A DNA stretch of 6,818 nucleotides from Ruminococcus sp. (GTDB lineage: Bacteria; Bacillota; Clostridia; Oscillospirales; Ruminococcaceae): positions 1-6,818 of the forward strand of contig DMBA01000267.1 of assembly GCA_003446315.1 (NCBI GenBank), written 5' to 3'. Both the position numbers and the translations under genes were made by a program. Numbering within the stretch: the stretch's first letter is position 1; every line of letters begins with the position of its first letter. This document shows positions 5,079 to 6,818 of this stretch, piece after piece. The notes under the pieces were generated by a model, which was not told the origin of the DNA, made no database searches, and saw nothing but the letters and a program-made list of their open reading frames with translations.

Positions 5079-5990
5079 TTATTCTTCCGGAGCAGGCTGG
5101 AACACCATACCGTCACCGCTGTGTTCGGTCAGGTCATTCCATACAACGCCTGCACCCTGCATGACAAATTCAGCGCTGCCGTCGGTGTATTCCACGGTCT
5201 TTTCCGGTGCTGCATCTGCGGATGCATATTCAACGACGGTTTTGGTCGCATTTCCTTCACAGACGAGCTTTCCGCCCTGATAGATCAGCGGATAATCCCA
5301 TTCCACATGCGAGAACGCGCTGGAACCCCATTCGATCCGTGCATAAAAATTACCGTCCGAAAGCTGAATGATTTGAAGTGTGGCACGGTCGCAAATCCAT
5401 GTGTCAATAAAGGCTTCACCCGGCTCCCGTCCGTCATCTGCAAGACCGCCCTCCCCGAATTTCTGATAGTGCGGCGATGCACCGTTGCCGACATAGAGAT
5501 CGGTGTTACTGCCGGTATCACGGAAGCCCATGATATATTCGCCGTTTTGGTCATAGAGATTGTACCAATCACTGATTGTCCCTTCGATCTCCTCACGCTC
5601 GCGGCGGATCGTGCCCTCATTTTCGAGAATGCCGGATGCGTAGTAGGATTGGAATGTGCCGTCTGCGGAAATCTTGATGGATGCAGCAGACGGATCCCCG
5701 TCGATATACCAGACACCTGCGATTGATGTGAGATCAAGATCCGGTGCGCCCTGCATTTCAGTCACAGCGGCTGTGGTTTCCGATCCGACTGCTTCGCCGG
5801 TCTGCTCCGTGACGGTTTCCGCTGCGGTTTCGGTGGTCGTTTCTTCCGCATCGGCGAATTCGGTGACAGCAGATGTCTGCTCTGCTGCGAAATCCGGCAC
5901 AGATGCAGTCGAGCTGCTGTCAGGCGCGTCACATGATGCGAGCAAGAGCATCGACATAAACATTGAAATCACGATGATTGTTTTTTTCAT
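5079..5990 (-). CDS. Secreted lipoprotein with two beta-rich domains, function unknown
   Basis: A 303-residue protein with a lipoprotein signal: MKK, a hydrophobic core, and the lipobox LASC with C20 as the lipidated residue. A low-complexity Thr/Glu/Ala linker (about 21-80) should hold the rest away from the membrane. Two similar domains follow. The first (about 88-180) begins with AGVWYIDGDPSAASIKISADG and contains a DLYVGNG turn. The second (about 193-297) begins with IDTWICDRATLQIIQLSDGN. The alternating pattern and the W-x(n)-DG-F/Y signature recall small lipocalin-like beta-barrel domains of clostridial lipoproteins; this is a resemblance from memory only. The start is set by AGGAG (6004-6000), 9 bases before the ATG. 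It lies 47 bases after the HD-domain gene on the same strand, so co-transcription is likely, with a possible weak internal promoter. The outer surface of the cytoplasmic membrane is the expected location; ligand unknown. Confidence 0.8.
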   Translation of the reverse strand: MKKTIIVISMFMSMLLLASCDAPDSSSTASVPDFAAEQTSAVTEFADAEETTTETAAETVTEQTGEAVGSETTAAVTEMQGAPDLDLTSIAGVWYIDGDPSAASIKISADGTFQSYYASGILENEGTIRREREEIEGTISDWYNLYDQNGEYIMGFRDTGSNTDLYVGNGASPHYQKFGEGGLADDGREPGEAFIDTWICDRATLQIIQLSDGNFYARIEWGSSAFSHVEWDYPLIYQGGKLVCEGNATKTVVEYASADAAPEKTVEYTDGSAEFVMQGAGVVWNDLTEHSGDGMVFQPAPEE

Positions 5991-6018
5991 AATGGAATTC
6001 TCCTGTTTCCCGGTCTGA

Positions 6019-6046
6019 TGTATACAGTAAACGGTTTTCAGATCAA
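6019..6046 (-). promoter_or_regulatory. Possible weak promoter for the lipoprotein gene
   Basis: On the minus strand TTGATC (6046-6041, overlapping the end of the HD-domain gene) and TATACA (6024-6019) are 16 bases apart. Both boxes are imperfect, so this would be a secondary promoter inside a probable operon. Confidence 0.3.
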
Positions 6047-6697
6047 CTGCTGCTCATTGATAATCAGCTTGAATTCCAGCCCCAGTTTATCCGCAGCTTT
6101 TCTGCAAAGGATCATGCGCTGAAGGAAGATTTCAAAATAATCCATCACAGAGCTGTATCTGGTGTCAACATGCAGTTTGAGCTTGATGATGGTATGCGCT
6201 TCATTGATTTTCAGCTCTGATTTGGTGACCGAATAATTGACACGGTCATGGATGTCGAATGTGGACACATCCTGATTTCTGACGCGGTTGCGCCGCACAT
6301 CGCTTTTATCCGCAAGAATCAAAGCGGCAGCAAGCGCACTGACCGGAACGCCGAAACCCTCGTCATGGTTGCCGATGGCAGAGACAATCTGTCCGATTTC
6401 TTCGGGTGGAAAATGCATATGATCGAGGATTCTGAACGCCATGATTGCGCCGGACTGGCTGTGATCGACACGGTTGATCAGATTGCCGAGATCATGCAGA
6501 TAGCCTGCAATTTTCGCAAGCTCCACTGTCCGCGCCGGAAACCCGAGTGTTTCAAGGATATATCCGGCGCGTTCCGCAACGAATGTGACATGGGCAAAGC
6601 TGTGCTCCGTATAGCCAAGCGCCTGCAATGTCTCGTCTGCCTGCCTGATGTAGACATTGATTTCTTCCACTTTCTTGATTTCTTCGTAAGTCATCAT
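6038..6697 (-). CDS. HD-domain metal-dependent phosphohydrolase
   Basis: A 219-residue soluble protein. The HD-superfamily metal ligands appear in order: H36 (in HSFAH), H68-D69 (GYLHDLGN), H79 (VDHSQSG), H111-D112 (GNHDEG) and D130 (ILADKSD). The H-HD-H-H-D arrangement is richer than the minimal H-HD-D set and suggests a two-metal site, as in several HD phosphodiesterases and nucleotide hydrolases. The domain spans about 25-140. The C-terminal 75 residues (KINEAHTIIKLKLHVDTRYS and onward) form a separate part that I do not recognise. There is no membrane segment, and no GYP motif to indicate a cyclic-di-GMP enzyme. Two ATG codons lie in tandem (6697 and 6694). GAGG (6705-6702) is 4 bases from the first and 7 from the second, so the second may be the true start. 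It sits between an unidentified upstream gene and the lipoprotein gene. The substrate is unknown; a phosphorylated nucleotide or similar molecule is likely from the family. Confidence 0.85.
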   Translation of the reverse strand: MMTYEEIKKVEEINVYIRQADETLQALGYTEHSFAHVTFVAERAGYILETLGFPARTVELAKIAGYLHDLGNLINRVDHSQSGAIMAFRILDHMHFPPEEIGQIVSAIGNHDEGFGVPVSALAAALILADKSDVRRNRVRNQDVSTFDIHDRVNYSVTKSELKINEAHTIIKLKLHVDTRYSSVMDYFEIFLQRMILCRKAADKLGLEFKLIINEQQLI

Positions 6698-6758
6698 AAC
6701 ACCTCATCCATCGGGGTTGTTTTATTTCCATACTGTGCTTCCGTCTGCGCAAACTCCC

Positions 6759-6818
6759 TTATGCTTTCTTTACCTTTTTCACCAGCACAACAATCTCATG
6801 TGCAATCAGCGGCATAAC
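6759..6818 (-). CDS. C-terminal end of an unidentified gene (partial)
   Basis: On the minus strand one frame is open from the window edge and translates to VMPLIAHEIVVLVKKVKKA before a TAA at 6761-6759. The hydrophobic stretch followed by a Lys-rich end looks like a normal C-terminus. It lies 61 bases upstream of the HD-domain gene in the same direction, so it may head the same operon. With only 19 codons visible, the product cannot be named. Confidence 0.5.
   Translation of the reverse strand, partial: VMPLIAHEIVVLVKKVKKA

Noticed and set aside
5121..5726. A 201-codon plus-strand open frame
   Set aside because: It is antisense to the lipoprotein gene, has no ribosome site, and its composition fits a shadow frame. 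The minus-strand gene has a lipobox, ribosome site and terminator.
6248..6817. A 189-codon plus-strand open frame
   Set aside because: It is antisense to the HD-domain gene, whose metal-binding motifs are all intact; the plus-strand translation shows no recognisable domain.
1..6818. CRISPR array, tRNA, rRNA, intact insertion sequence
   Set aside because: No regularly spaced direct repeats, cloverleaf-like sequence, rRNA-like stretch or complete transposase with terminal repeats was seen on either strand.

Overview
The window looks like a chromosomal segment of a low-to-mid GC Firmicute, most likely a clostridial gut bacterium of the Ruminococcus/Oscillospiraceae kind. This is an inference from the AGGAG-type ribosome binding sites, near-consensus sigma-A promoters, Gram-positive terminators, a lipoprotein with a Thr/Glu-rich linker, and a Gram-positive TraX-family membrane protein. 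No rRNA, tRNA, CRISPR array or intact mobile element is visible.

Layout. Positions 1-292 hold a short GC hairpin, a protein-like but start-less reading frame (105-233), and a textbook promoter for a TraX-family integral membrane protein (293-1048, TTG start). An intergenic stretch with two inverted repeats follows, then a promoter and a small CX5R cysteine phosphatase (1306-1794). From 1795 to 2209 there is no intact gene; the minus strand carries what looks like the decayed C-terminal coiled coil of a large serine recombinase.

The centre (2210-4919) is a tight five-gene plus-strand operon of unrecognised small membrane proteins with its own promoter and a strong terminator. Its order is A1 (zinc ribbon, one membrane helix, large outer domain), B1 (one membrane helix, small outer domain), A' (zinc ribbon and membrane helix only), A2, B2. 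A1/A2 and B1/B2 are diverged paralogues, and each A-B junction uses the same 8-base stop/start overlap. The array therefore looks like a duplicated two-gene module plus a truncated extra copy. A plausible reading, not shown by the sequence, is that A and B form a membrane complex that links a cytoplasmic zinc ribbon to a helical domain outside the cell.

The right side is a minus-strand cluster read from the window edge leftwards: the last 19 codons of an unidentified gene, an HD-domain phosphohydrolase (6038-6697), and a secreted lipoprotein with two beta-rich domains (5079-5990). It ends in its own terminator, facing the terminator of the five-gene operon.
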